NCBI RefSeq assembly: GCF_029227915.1
Contig: NC_079886.1
Coordinates: 7,876,001 to 7,936,000, forward strand
DNA length: 60,000 nucleotides
Direction: 5' to 3'
DNA from: Hydractinia symbiolongicarpus
Taxonomy: Eukaryota; Cnidaria; Hydrozoa; Anthoathecata; Hydractiniidae
Part shown: piece by piece, positions 47,124 to 58,661 of the stretch
Layout: each line of letters starts with the position of its first letter
Position numbering within the stretch: position 1 is the first letter of the stretch
Position numbers and translations under genes: made by a program
Notes under the pieces: model-generated
The model's input: the letters and a program-made list of their open reading frames with translations, nothing else
The model's database searches: none
What the model was told of the DNA's origin: nothing

Positions 47124-48553
47124 ATGGATTCTTCATTTATTTTTTACAATGGCCGTGACGGGGATCGCACAGAAAGAACACTGCGGAGAAGCCAAGTATC
47201 AGTCCAAAGACTGGCAATGATTTACAAGGTATGCGTTATTCACACCATTGTAGACTAGCAGAGTTTCAAAGAACTATGATAATTTCATTCTTGTTTATTA
47301 TAGCTTGACGTTACATCGGTGTACATAACAGAGGAGTTCGGTTCCTCAGAATTTCCGAATCCGGATGGGACGTTTGATTGCCTTCGGGAGTCGCCTTCTG
47401 GCACGTATTACCAAGTGGAGGGAGAACCACATCAAGGCATGACTCAGGTTAGAAACCTACCGACATCAACGGTCAATGACATCGGCGCGTTTCGAAGGCC
47501 AACAATGTTGCATACATCTTCGTCCACGATGTCGCGTAAACGTGTAGGTGCGGCTGCGGAGAACTATGTTTTAAAAGTTGTTCTGGCGGATATAGAGAAC
47601 AAAAAAATCGGTAAGTTGATATTGTTCTATACTAAACGTTCTAATTTTACACATTCATAAATTATAAATACTCTTCTTTTTTACAGTTAATCAGAAACGA
47701 ATTTCGTTTATAACAATAACGGAAGCAGAAGCAAACGTCGACGCAATCACGGAGATGGCAAAAACACGATTCGAAGATCGAACGTTGGTGTTAGTGCAAG
47801 GAGGTGGTTTACGATACGAGGACTCCGCAGCCACAAGAGGTGTGTATATATATATTTGAATATGGACTGAAAATTGTTTTTCCTCTTCACAGTTTTAAAG
47901 AGAACACTTTCTTCTTACAGGAATAAGCTTCTGGAAAGCCGCGGCTCGGAAGGTTTATGCAGTAAAAGCCAATGATCTCGAAACATTTGATTATTTTACG
48001 CCACGAAGAACAAGCACACAGTCCATTAATTTTGGTGAGTAATTTTAATGTCGCCAACTTTTCTAAATGTAAAAAAATAAAAATCTTACTAAACAGTTAA
48101 ATAAAATTAATGTTTTAATCATTTTTCAAAGAGGTAACTTTTTCTCCACGTTAAAAATACATCCATCCCTTCCAAAATATTTAATTTTAATTTATTTTAG
48201 AAGAAATAAAGGAAAAACTTGCTGACCTCACCAGCCTCGTGCAATCTGGCGTGATTTTAACTTGTGTGGACCAAGATACACGAGAGGCAGCACAACGAGC
48301 ATTATCATCTGTAAAGATCTGTGAGAAGGCAAAACAAAGCTTCGAGTGCTTGATATGTCGTGGGTTGAGCCGGAGTCCGGTGAAAATGGGTTCCTGCTGC
48401 AGAAGAATAATTGGTTGTGGCGAATGTGTAGATCGCTGGTTTTTAGAAAATCAAAATTGCCCACATTGCAGGTCCAACGAACTCGACGCAATTTTTGAAA
48501 CTAATAATTTTGATGGAGTGCTTGCAGAAATACGTTCTGTCTTTCCGAATTAA
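47124..48553 (+). CDS. Transposon-encoded RING-like protein, inner copy (5 exons)
   Basis: Exons are 47124-47228, 47304-47610, 47687-47839, 47921-48034 and 48201-48553, all with GT-AG introns and matching phases, giving 343 aa. The N-terminal two thirds have no recognised domain. The C terminus carries eight cysteines (276, 279, 292, 293, 299, 302, 313, 316) in the order CxxC-x12-CC-x5-CxxC-x10-CPHC, a RING-type cross-brace pattern with Cys in place of the usual His. RING proteins are usually E3 ubiquitin ligases; here that role is inferred only. The gene is convergent with the transposase gene on the other strand. The short frames in the first intron and on the opposite strand are shadows. 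Confidence 0.85.
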
Positions 48554-49229
48554 ATTTTATAAAACACCATCGTTCTTTCGAAAATCTTTCTGAATACTTT
48601 TTCAAAACTAACATTGATAGCGTTACTGACTTTGCGCACCCTTCTTCATAGAGCCTCAAAAATTACCTTTTTCTACATTATTGATTTGACGAGATGATCG
48701 ATCACTCAAACTATCTTTACATAGTTTTAAGGCGGTTCGATGTCAAAAAATTATTTCTTATTTATTTTAGCTTTTATTTTATTTTATGTACTATATACTT
48801 AAACGGAGAGAGGAAGGCAAAAATCTTCTTACCACTGTTTTTTATGACCCGGTTTTTATCTGTCACAGTGTAAATATTTTTAATTTTGTAAAAACTTGTA
48901 TTTTTTATGTTTCAAAATATATTTTATTCTTCACAATATGTTTTACTTATGTTTTAAAGTGGCGGCAATACTTAGGTACATTACACATTCTCTGAAAAAA
49001 GATCTTTTTTTTCAGTCTTTTGCATTTTGCATGAACTTTAAAGTCTGGAAGCGAATATATTTGCCATAAAAAAGATGCTTTACGCATGAGAACGAAATAA
49101 AGAAAATTTCAGGCTAACCAATGTTAAAAAACACTCCAGGCTGACGACGGTTTTTTTGCAATCGTTTTCATATTTACGTCCAAAACATCGTTAAGGAGCA
49201 TTTTGATTTCAAGTTAATAGAAACCAGGT

Positions 49230-49315
49230 CTTTCGCAAGTGTTTTTCAGCGAAGATTAAAAACACTCTTGACCTTTAGCGAAGATTAAAAACACTCTTGA
49301 TCTTGCGAGTTCGCG
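49230..49315. repeat. Direct repeats between the convergent genes of the transposon
   Basis: The unit agcgaagattaaaaacactc followed by ttgaycttt is tandemly duplicated (about 29 bp), with a related partial unit just before. The same is present in the outer copy near 54030-54110, with a 1-base length difference. It lies between the two gene 3' ends. Confidence 0.65.
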
Positions 49316-49552
49316 CAACAGAATCCGGGGGTACATAAGCAAGATCTTTCTGTGCGCCCAACCAACAACAGGGTAACAAACGTCAAAGGAGATAAAAATT
49401 AATTCAAATGCTTTTTACAAAAAAATTCTTATGTTTCGTTTGAATATTTTTTTGGAAAGTTAATCCCTACTAGGAAGACTAAAACTTTTTCTCCCACTCA
49501 AATTTTTTCCTGATAACAATGCAGAAGTGAGCGCGAAAGCAACAAGACAATT

Positions 49553-51130
49553 TTACAAAAGAGCGTTGTATCTTTCAGTGATATCAATAAAACAATGTAC
49601 GGCATGTCGAAACGATCTATCATTTTCGTTCACAACATCGTTATAAATTTGTTCAATATTACAGATTTCATTAAACTCTCTGTTTCGATTAGCTAAAAAC
49701 TGTGGATGGTTTTTTAAAGGATCGTCACCGAATTGGTTAGGCTCAGAAATCCGTCCTTGATATGTTTGGTTGTATATTTGCATAGCTGTTGCGGTGTCTG
49801 GGACATTACTCTGCTGCACTGGAGGATATCGAGTTGTCATCTCTTTAATATTCAATGGAACTCCTCTACCTGAAACAAAATTTAAAGGTGCAAAGAAGCT
49901 GAATAGTTGTTGTTAACAGGATGCCAGGACTTGTATAATCTACCTACCAGGTATTGGGTGACAGTTCCAGGCTCTTACCAATGTTTGCAGCCCAAAGTTT
50001 GCAACTTTGCAGGTGACAAAAGAAACGCAGAACTTATGAATATTGTTATCCATGTCTATAATCAATGAATTGTCCATGTCGACTAGTATTGATTTGATTG
50101 GATAATTAACTCGACCATTAACTTCAACCCAAAATCTTTCAATTGGTAGATTCTAGAAAATATATGAAACTTATGAAAAGTTAACCTGTGCAGAAGATGA
50201 TAGTCGTATTTTTCGTATTTTTTTGTGATGAAAGAACGAAATGTTTTTAAAATATATTGGAAATAATAAAGTAATTTACCCTTTTCGATTCTGTTTGTTG
50301 ATAAGGTAAACTTAATTGGTCACCACGAATATTTGCCAGATACTCCTGCATCCCCAGCATGAGAAAAAATTCTCTCCCGTGGTCCACCCGAACTTGGTCA
50401 AACATGCAATATGTGGTCAATACCTTTCTAAATAAAAACAAATAATTGGAATTTGCTGCGCATTTTTACGTGCGTAGCTATATCTAAATTAGAATCAAGC
50501 GAAATTGATTGCGCATGTTCTAACCTGTATATATGCGAATATATCACGGGGTTGCTTTTGACTGGCATTGTAGCAGCAGCAACAACAAAGCGACTGTGAC
50601 CGTCCAATGCTACGACATGCGTTGTACCGTACATTACTAATTTTTCGTTTTGGTCTATATGAAGTTTGTGACCAAAATAGTCAGCCCTGTAAGGGATAGG
50701 ATTAACAGACCTTGCGGTATCTGTTTGACGTCTTGCGTGATATGATGGCGAAACAGTTGACAGGGCCTTTCCAATTCTTTTTTGACTGACATTGAAACCG
50801 TGTTTTTGCTTAATGTAACCAGTCATTATTTTGCGACCGTATGTAGGACCAACCGAAATAAGCAATAACTTGTACAGCTTCACATCATGCACTCATACGC
50901 TAAGCACAGGTGAATTTGCTTACCTCTTTAACAGCTGAAGCCACGATGTTCTCTATTTTTTGTTGGTTTATACGTAGGCGGATGTCATGTTTCGAACAGT
51001 AACGTTTAACCGAACGTTCAGAAAATCCACGAACACCAGGATTTGTCGCTTTCAAAAACTCGCTAATTTCCTTGAAGTTTTTATGTTGTTTAGCCACATT
51101 TACAATGTAATCTCGGTCAATGTTATCCAT
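49553..51130 (-). CDS. DDE integrase-like transposase, inner copy; intron 1 acceptor lost
   Basis: Equivalent exons to the outer copy: 51130-50924, 50853-50525, 50427-50280, 50152-49948 and 49869-49553. The acceptor before exon 2 reads CG (50855-50854) instead of AG, so normal splicing of intron 1 should fail. The first intron is open in the exon 2 frame back to an ATG at 50892, and a nearby AG (tacaag) might serve as a cryptic site. Domain content is otherwise as in the outer copy, with the catalytic acids intact. Relative to the outer copy, exon 2 has a cluster of substitutions changing at least four residues. It may produce a truncated or no transposase. Confidence 0.8.
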
Positions 51131-51732
51131 TATTTTGGCGCGTTAAGACATCTGAGGGCTAAGCGCGCGTAAAAACCTTGAGTAAACGATTGCATCAATC
51201 AGAACAGAAATCAATTGTTCGCCCTTAAGATTCAGTTTGATTGGCCACCCGAGGAAAGATGTTGAAAGTCCGGGACAGTTGCGCAAACCTAACAGGGGGT
51301 CAAGTATAAATTGTTCTGTGACCTCTTTCCAAAGGTCCTGCATCATAGCCGGGTGTTTGTGTCCATGATATTTCACAATATGACAAAGGTTACAGGTGGC
51401 CAGCTTCTTTTTGTGAAGATGAAAAAAATTGGTTGACCCAGCAAAAATTGAAATTGCGAAATTATAATTTGAATTCTGTTTTTTTGATCTTTTGCACGTA
51501 ATTTGAATTTTGAATTTTGAATTTTGAAATTTTAAACTGAATTTTGAATTTTGATTTTCAAATCGAATTGAAAATCAAAATTATTCACAAATTTTGATTT
51601 TTGATTTTCAATTTGATTGAAAATCAAATGGCCCTAAGGGTACACGCATTCAGGTGGTTCAATTCTTGCATACCACTATTTTGTAACAATATTTATGATG
51701 CAATAAGATTTAGGTTTCCCGCATTTTTTAGC

Positions 51733-51766
51733 CGACCCCCTGAACTGCGGCATAATTAGGGGGTCG
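51733..51766. promoter_or_regulatory. Hairpin upstream of the RING-like gene (outer copy)
   Basis: The same CGACCCCCT / AGGGGGTCG arms as in the inner copy, again followed by TATATAAT and the start codon at 51921. Confidence 0.45.
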
Positions 51767-51920
51767 TATAAACTGTTTTTCGTGTGGGTTCAAAAGGACC
51801 TAGCCCTTGCATTAACCCCCTTTTTGGTGTGTCCTGGTACATGCCTATATAATCCCTCCAGTGAGGGGGGATAAGTCAGTTGCAGGATTAATTTGCACAC
51901 GATAGAAAGCGATATAAAAT

Positions 51921-53350
51921 ATGGATTCTTCATTTATTTTTTACAATGGCCGTGACGGGGATCGCACAGAAAGAACACTGCGGAGAAGCCAAGTATCAGT
52001 CCAAAGACTGGCAATGATTTACAAGGTATGCGTTATTCACACCATTGTAGATTAGCAGAGTTTCAAAGAACTATGATAATTTCATTCTTGTTTATTATAG
52101 CTTGACGTTACATCGGTGTACATAACAGAGGAGTTCGGTTCCTCAGAATTTCCGAATCCGGATGGGACGTTTGATTGCCTTCGGGAGTCGCCTTCTGGCA
52201 CGTATTACCAAGTGGAGGGAGAACCACATCAAGGCATGACTCAGGTTAGAAACCTACCGACATCAACGGTCAATGACATCGGCGCGTTTCGAAGGCCAAC
52301 AATGTTGCATACATCTTCGTCCACGATGTCGCGTAAACGTGTAGGTGCGGCTGCGGAGAACTATGTTTTAAAAGTTGTTCTGGCGGATATAGAGAACAAA
52401 AAAATCGGTAAGTTGATATTGTTCTATACTAAACGTTCTAATTTTACACATTCATAAATTATAAATACTCTTCTTTTTTACAGTTAATCAGAAACGAATT
52501 TCGTTTATAACAATAACGGAAGCAGAAGCAAACGTCGACGCAATCACGGAGATGGCAAAAACACGATTCGAAGATCGAACGTTGGTGTTAGTGCAAGGAG
52601 GTGGTTTACGATACGAGGACTCCGCAGCCACAAGAGGTGTGTAAATATATATTTGAATATGGACTGAAAATTGTTTTTCCTCTTCACAGTTTTAAAGAGA
52701 ACACTTTCTTCTTACAGGAATAAGCTTCTGGAAAGCCGCGGCTCGGAAGGTTTATGCAGTAAAAGCCAATGATCTCGAAACATTTGATTATTTTACGCCA
52801 CGAAGAACAAGCACACAGTCCATTAATTTTGGTGAGTAATTTTAATGTCGCCAACTTTTCTAAATGTAAAAAAATAAAAATCTTACTAAACAGTTAAATA
52901 AAATTAATGTTTTAATCATTTTTCAAAGAGGTAACTTTTTCTCCACGTTAAAAATACATCCATCCCTTCCAAAATATTTAATTTTAATTTATTTTAGAAG
53001 AAATAAAGGAAAAACTTGCTGACCTCACCAGCCTCGTCCAATCTGGCGTGATTTTAACTTGTGTGGACCAAGATACACGAGAGGCAGCACAACGAGCATT
53101 ATCATCTGTAAAGATCTGTGAGAAGGCAAAACAAAGCTTCGAGTGCTTGATATGTCGTGGGTTGAGCCGGAGTCCGGTGAAAATGGGTTCCTGCTGCAGA
53201 AGAATAATTGGTTGTGGCGAATGTGTAGATCGCTGGTTTTTAGAAAATCAAAATTGCCCACATTGCAGGTCCAACGAACTCGACGCAATTTTTGAAACTA
53301 ATAATTTTGATGGAGTGCTTGCAGAAATACGTTCTGTCTTTCCGAATTAA
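51921..53350 (+). CDS. Transposon-encoded RING-like protein, outer copy (5 exons)
   Basis: Exon positions are those of the inner copy plus 4797 (51921-52025, 52101-52407, 52484-52636, 52718-52831 and 52998-53350). The protein is 343 aa with the same eight-cysteine C-terminal domain. The differences from the inner copy noticed in the coding part are silent or nearly so (for example GTG to GTC near 53037). Both copies thus keep an open gene. After insertion of the inner copy, the outer gene still has its own TATA box and hairpin but lies 5 kb away from its own left end. Confidence 0.85.
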
Positions 53351-54347
53351 ATTTTATAAAACACCATCGTTCTTTTGAAAATCTTTCTGAATACTTTTTC
53401 AAAACTAACATTGATAGCGTTACTGACTTTGCGCACCCTTCTTCATAGAGCCTCAAAAATTACCTTTTTCTACATTATTGATTTGACGATGATCGATCAC
53501 TCAAACTATCTTTACATAGTTTTAAGGCGGTTCGATGTCAAAAAATTATTTCTTATTTATTTTAGCTTTTATTTTATTTTATGTACTATATACTTAAAAC
53601 GGAGAGAGGAAGGCAAAAATCTTCTTACCACTGTTTTTTATGACCCGGTTTTTATCTGTCACAGTGTAAATATTTTTAATTTTGTAAAAACTTGTATTTT
53701 TTATGTTTCAAAATATATTTTATTCTTCACAATATGTTTTACTTATGTTTTAAAGTGGCGGCAATACTTAGGTACATTACACATTCTCTGAAAAAAGATC
53801 CTTTTTTTCAGTCTTTTGCATTTTGCATGAACTTTAAAGTCTGGAAGCGAATATGTTTGCCATAAAAAAGATGCTTTACGCATGAGAACGAAATAAAGAA
53901 AATTTCAGGCTAACCAATGTTAAAAAACACTCCAGGCTGACGACGGTTTTTTTGCAATCGTTTTCATATTTACGTCCAAAACATCGTTAAGGAGCATTTT
54001 GATTTCAAGTTAATAGAAACCAGGTCTTTCGCAAGTGTTTTTAGCGAAGATTAAAAACACTCTTGACCTTTAGCGAAGATTAAAAACACTCTTGATCTTG
54101 CGAGTTCGCGCAACAGAATCCGGGGGTACATAAGCAAGATCTTTCTGTGCGCCCAACCAACAACAGGGTAACAAACGTCAAAGGAGATAAAAATTAATTC
54201 AAATGCTTTTTACAAAAAAATTCTTATGTTTCGTTTGAATATTTTTTTGGAAAGTTAATCCCTACTAGGAAGACTAAAACTTTTTCTCCCACTCAAATTT
54301 TTTCCTGATAACAATGCAGAAGTGAGCGCGAAAGCAACAAGACAATT

Positions 54348-55925
54348 TTACAAAAGAGCGTTGTATCTTTCAGTGATATCAATAAAACAATGTACGGCAT
54401 GTCGAAACGATCTATCATTTTCGTTCACAACATCGTTATAAATTTGTTCAATATTACAGATTTCATTAAACTCTCTGTTTCGATTAGCTAAAAACTGTGG
54501 ATGGTTTTTTAAAGGATCGTCACCGAATTGGTTAGGCTCAGAAATCCGTCCTTGATATGTTTGGTTGTATATTTGCATAGCTGTTGCGGTGTCTGGGACA
54601 TTACTCTGCTGCACTGGAGGATATCGAGTTGTCATCTCTTTAATATTCAATGGAACTCCTCTACCTGAAACAAAATTTAAAGGTGCAAAGAAGCTGAATA
54701 GTTGTTGTTAACAGGATGCCAGGACTTGTATAATCTACCTACCAGGTATTGGGTGACAGTTCCAGGCTCTTACCAATGTTTGCAGCCCAAAGTTTGCAAC
54801 TTTGCAGGTGACAAAAGAAACGCAGAACTTATGAATATTGTTATCCATGTCTATAATCAATGAATTGTCCATGTCGACTAGTATTGATTTGATTGGATAA
54901 TTAACTCGACCATTAACTTCAACCCAAAATCTTTCAATTGGTAGATTCTAGAAAATATATGAAACTTATGAAAAGTTAACCTGTGCAGAAGATGATAGTC
55001 GTATTTTTCGTATTTTTTTGTGATGAAAGAACGAAATGTTTTTAAAATATATTGGAAATAATAAAGTAATTTACCCTTTTCGATTCTGTTTGTTGATAAG
55101 GTAAACTTAATTGGTCACCACGAATATTTGCCAGATACTCCTGCATCCCCAGCATGAGAAAAAATTCTCTCCCGTGGTCCACCCGAACTTGGTCAAACAT
55201 GCAATATGTGGTCAATACCTTTCTAAATAAAAACAAATAATTGGAATTTGCTGCGCATTTTTACGTGCGTAGCTATATCTAAATTAGAATCAAGCGAAAT
55301 TGATTGCGCATGTTCTAACCTGTATATATGCGAATATATCACGGGGTTGCTTTTGACTGGCATTGTAGCAGCAGCAACAACAAAGCGACTGTGACCGTCC
55401 AATGCTACGACATGCGTTGTACCGTACATTACTAATTTTTCGTTTTGGTCTATATGAAGTTTGTGACCAAAATAGTCAGCCCTGTAAGGGATAGGATTAA
55501 CAGATTTTGCGGTATCTGTTTGACGTCTTGCGTGATATGCTGGCGAAACAGTTGACAGGGCCTTTGCAATTCTTTTTTGACTGACATTGAAACCGTGTTT
55601 TTGCTTAATGTATCCAGTCATCATTTTGCGACCGTATGTAGGACCAACCTAAATAAGCAATAACTTGTAAAGTTTCACATCATGCACTCATACGCTAAGC
55701 ACAGGTGAATTTGCTTACCTCTTTAACAGCTGAAGCCACGATGTTCTCTATTTTTTGTTGGTTTATACGTAGGCGGATGTCATGTTTCGAACAGTAACGT
55801 TTAACCGAACGTTCAGAAAATCCACGAACACCAGGATTTGTCGCTTTCAAAAACTCGCTAATTTCCTTGAAGTTTTTATGTTGTTTAGCCACATTTACAA
55901 TGTAATCTCGGTCAATGTTATCCAT
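54348..55925 (-). CDS. DDE integrase-like transposase, outer copy (5 exons)
   Basis: Exons are 55925-55719, 55648-55320, 55222-55075, 54947-54743 and 54664-54348. All splice sites are GT-AG and phases agree, giving 401 aa. Residues 1-69 contain a helix-turn-helix-like region (FKEISEFLKATNPGVRGF, then SERSVKRYCSKH). Residues 130-240 are an rve/IS3-type catalytic core: D136 in LHIDQNEK, D194 in VRVDHGREF and E233 in LPIERFWVEVN, a DD(38)E spacing. The core recalls retroviral and IS3 integrases, which cut and join element ends. All catalytic residues and splice sites are intact, so this copy is the better candidate for activity, although its element is interrupted. Confidence 0.87.
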
Positions 55926-56444
55926 TATTTTGGCGCGTTAAGACATCTGAGGGCTAAGCGCGCGTAAAAACCTTGAGTAAACGATTGCATCAATCAGAAC
56001 AGAAATCAATTGTTCGCCCTTAAGATTCAGTTTGATTGGCCACCCGAGGAAAGATGTTGAAAGTCCGGGACAGTTGCGCAAACCTAACAGGGGGTCAAGT
56101 ATAAATTGTTCTGTGACCTCTTTCCAAAGGTCCTGCATCATAGCCGGGTGTTTGTGTCCATGATATTTCACAATATGACAAAGGTTACAGGTGGCCAGCT
56201 TCTTTTTGTGAAGATGAAAAAAATTGGTTGACCCAGCAAAAATTGAAATTGCGAAATTATAATTTGAATTCTGTTTTTTTGATCTTTTGCACGTAATTTG
56301 AATTTTGAATTTTGAATTTTGAAATTTTAAACTGAATTTTGAATTTTGATTTTCAAATCGAATTGAAAATCAAAATTATTCACAAATTTTGATTTTCAAT
56401 TTAATTGAAAATCAAATGGCCCTAAGGGTACACGCATTCTTCCC

Positions 56445-57127
56445 CCAACCCAAAGACGAAAAATTTCCGAAAACTTTGCGAACGAGAAAGAATTGATACA
56501 TACCTTAAACTCAGGGACTTAAAAAGTAGTTTGAGTTTTTTTATTAGTAAAGTTGAGAGTGTGACGGCAATAAAGTCATAGCAAATGGTTCAACATTTCT
56601 CATGGTGCTGTAGTATTTTGTTGCCAGTACGCATGCGCAGTTGTGTGGTTCTTATTTAACTCTACTGCCCAGATGACTAAACCTACGGTAAACAACATCT
56701 TTCTTTCCAGCAAGCAAAATAGAAAATATCAAATGTTTAGTAGCAATGCAAAGAGCTGATTTCTTCTGTTCTAGCAGCTACCTTACTTTTTTCCTAGTGC
56801 TTCTCAAGCAGCTTTGTTGTTTTAAAAATTCTGGTGTTCTGTCCTTATTTTAATCAACAAATAACTATTTTTTAAGTCAAACTGTTGTTTTTCCTAGCAA
56901 GAGCTAGCTGGTAGCTAGCTATTATATGTAGCTGCAACAAAGTATCAACCAACCGCAATGTCAGACGGAAATATAGCTATTTTATTTTTTGTGAGGAACT
57001 AATAGGGACAAGGCTGAGTTTAGCAAAATATAAATTCGTTTGTGGACTTGCCACACACACCTTTTCTTTTGTGGGTAAAGAAAGCAGGACCACTGGGTAT
57101 ATCCGCTATTATTGAAATTTATATATA
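56445..57127. other. No gene recognised
   Basis: AT-rich sequence with tagctagct-type runs near 56.9 kb. No exon or repeat end is evident. Confidence 0.4.
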
Positions 57128-57626
57128 CAGTCAGCGCTTGTGATCTCGACCTTCTGCAGAACTGGATTCGTCAATAGTAAAGAAGGTCAAGATAAGGACC
57201 GTTTGTCAATATCATGCATGCATTAGAAAAATTATTTAAAGTTTTAAACCTGGTCAGTATTTACCTCAAGGTTACACTTTATCCCAGAAATGATGTGTAA
57301 ACGAAGAGAAAATTGTAAACATTTGAAATTTTGATTTTGAGGAAGTTTGAGAAATTCGAATGTCGAATGTTTTCCTGATCGAATTTTTGTGTGTAATAAA
57401 ATTCGAAAAATTACAGAAAAAGTCAAGATAACAGGATAAATTCTACTCCAGGGACCGTAAAAATAGGTCAAGATCAGGAAAGTTCGAGATACCGGGTATG
57501 TATATAGTTGAGATATTGGACGTATTTTAGCCTAAGGAGGGTTTAAATGTGGAAGGGATCAATGAAAATAGGTCGAGATATGAAAAGATCGAGATAACAG
57601 GTAGTCGAGATAACGAGCGCCAACTG
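57128..57626. mobile_element. Pogo/Tigger-like MITE with TA target site
   Basis: The left end CAGTCAGCGCTTGTGATCTC and the inverted right end CAGTTGGCGCTCGTTATCTC match well. Both sides are flanked by TA (57126-57127 and 57627-57628). Inside are repeated 'gtcgagat' and 'gtcaagat' pieces near both ends, comparable to the 'tctcgaac' repeats of the 12.7 kb element. 499 bp, without a transposase. Confidence 0.75.
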
Positions 57627-57628
57627 TA

Positions 57629-58661
57629 AATATTTTTGAACTATGCAGGATTGTTAGCAAGATATCATAGACACAATAGAACACCTCTGGCCAGCAGCCA
57701 TACTCAAGTTGCCACAAGAAATGTCAATTTGACGTTTATGTCTGTGGGTGAATTTTCAAGTTTGATGTCTTTCTTTCATTGCAATTTGACTTTTAAGAAC
57801 CATTTAAGAAATAAATAAAAATCTTGTTCTAGGAAGTTTAATTACCACTGTAGATTCTTGCAAGTTTGGTGGGAAAGATGACACAATATCCAGTGGTTGC
57901 CACAAAATAATAAGTCTAAGAGGTACTTTCTCACAATTCTACATTTTTCTTTATGTTTATCTTATGATATCTATTTTATGATTATCGAAGCCATTGCATT
58001 CAGCTTTTAAGTTTAAGGCTAAATAACTGTGGAAACAGGTGGAAATAACTTATGTCATCTCCCGTCTGGGTAAATAGGGCCACCTGGGACTAGATGAGTA
58101 ACTTCCTAAATGTTGCTAAACTCCCTAATTTTGGTCAGGAGAAATGGGATTAGTACACCACCGTACATACAATTTATTAAACCGTATATAGATATAGCTT
58201 GTGTGTTAATTTTACGGGTATTAGCATTGCACTGTATACTGTCTATGACATTTTAACCCAAACCATCTAAAATTTTTATAGTAGCAAGATAAAATTATAA
58301 ACCAACATGTTTTGGTTTACATCGCAAGAATGGAAAATTTTCTAACAATGGGCACAAAATTAGTTAGCCGATCAGGGAGGTTGTTTTATTTCATGAGAAT
58401 TGCACTGTTGTATACTCTCTGTATTAAAATGTGTGCAATATTATGAAGTGAAAAGTGCCAGCAAAACATTTTCTGTTCTTGTCCTTCCTTTCGAAAGAAA
58501 ATTTTCTTGGAGTGACAAACGGCCTTGAGATGGAAGATTTATATAGTTTTGCTTGAGCATAATAAGATCTTACATATATATGTGTTCTAGGACTTCAGTA
58601 TACTGATAAGTCTAAGAAGAATTAGATGAACGCCTTGTGGATCCTCCTGTAACACTAAAAT
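57629..58661. other. Intergenic, upstream of PGAP1
   Basis: No coding exon or repeat end is recognised. It should contain the PGAP1 promoter, but no clear TATA box near the start was identified. Confidence 0.4.

Larger units (their letters stand above)
46579..51650. mobile_element. Inner copy of the same transposon, inserted in the outer copy's left end
   Basis: It begins AATGCGTGTACCC at 46579 and ends with the inverted form at 51650, 5072 bp. CAGGTG flanks it on both sides (46573-46578 and 51651-51656). That hexamer is single in the uninterrupted element sequence (gacaggtggttcaattc), so this is a genuine insertion with target duplication. The left terminal unit therefore appears twice in direct order (46305 and 46579). 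Both copies are nearly identical over about 4.79 kb. Confidence 0.88.
46305..56438. mobile_element. Outer copy of a two-gene DDE transposon (IS3EU-like?), split by a second copy
   Basis: The ends AATGCGTGTACCCTTAGGG (left) and its inverted copy (right, ending at 56438) are flanked by CTTCCC at 46299-46304 and 56439-56444, a perfect 6-bp target duplication. The outer copy consists of 46305-46578 plus 51657-56438, 5056 bp in total. A second copy sits between. The terminal repeats exceed 100 bp and contain palindromes of the GATTTTCAATT...AAAATC type and ATTCAAA tandem arrays. From memory, eukaryotic IS3-like (IS3EU) elements have 6-bp duplications and related integrase-like transposases; that superfamily name is an inference. 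Confidence 0.85.

Noticed and set aside
48228-48491. Minus-strand 87-codon frame repeated in both transposon copies
   Set aside because: It is the complement of the RING-domain exon; duplication of the element explains its conservation.
50987-51172. Plus-strand 61-codon frame repeated in both copies
   Set aside because: Antisense of transposase exon 1.
46305-56438. Simple tandem duplication or assembly artefact
   Set aside because: The CAGGTG duplication and the doubled left terminal unit fit an insertion exactly. Small differences between copies (substitutions and 1-2 base indels) also argue against an assembly error.
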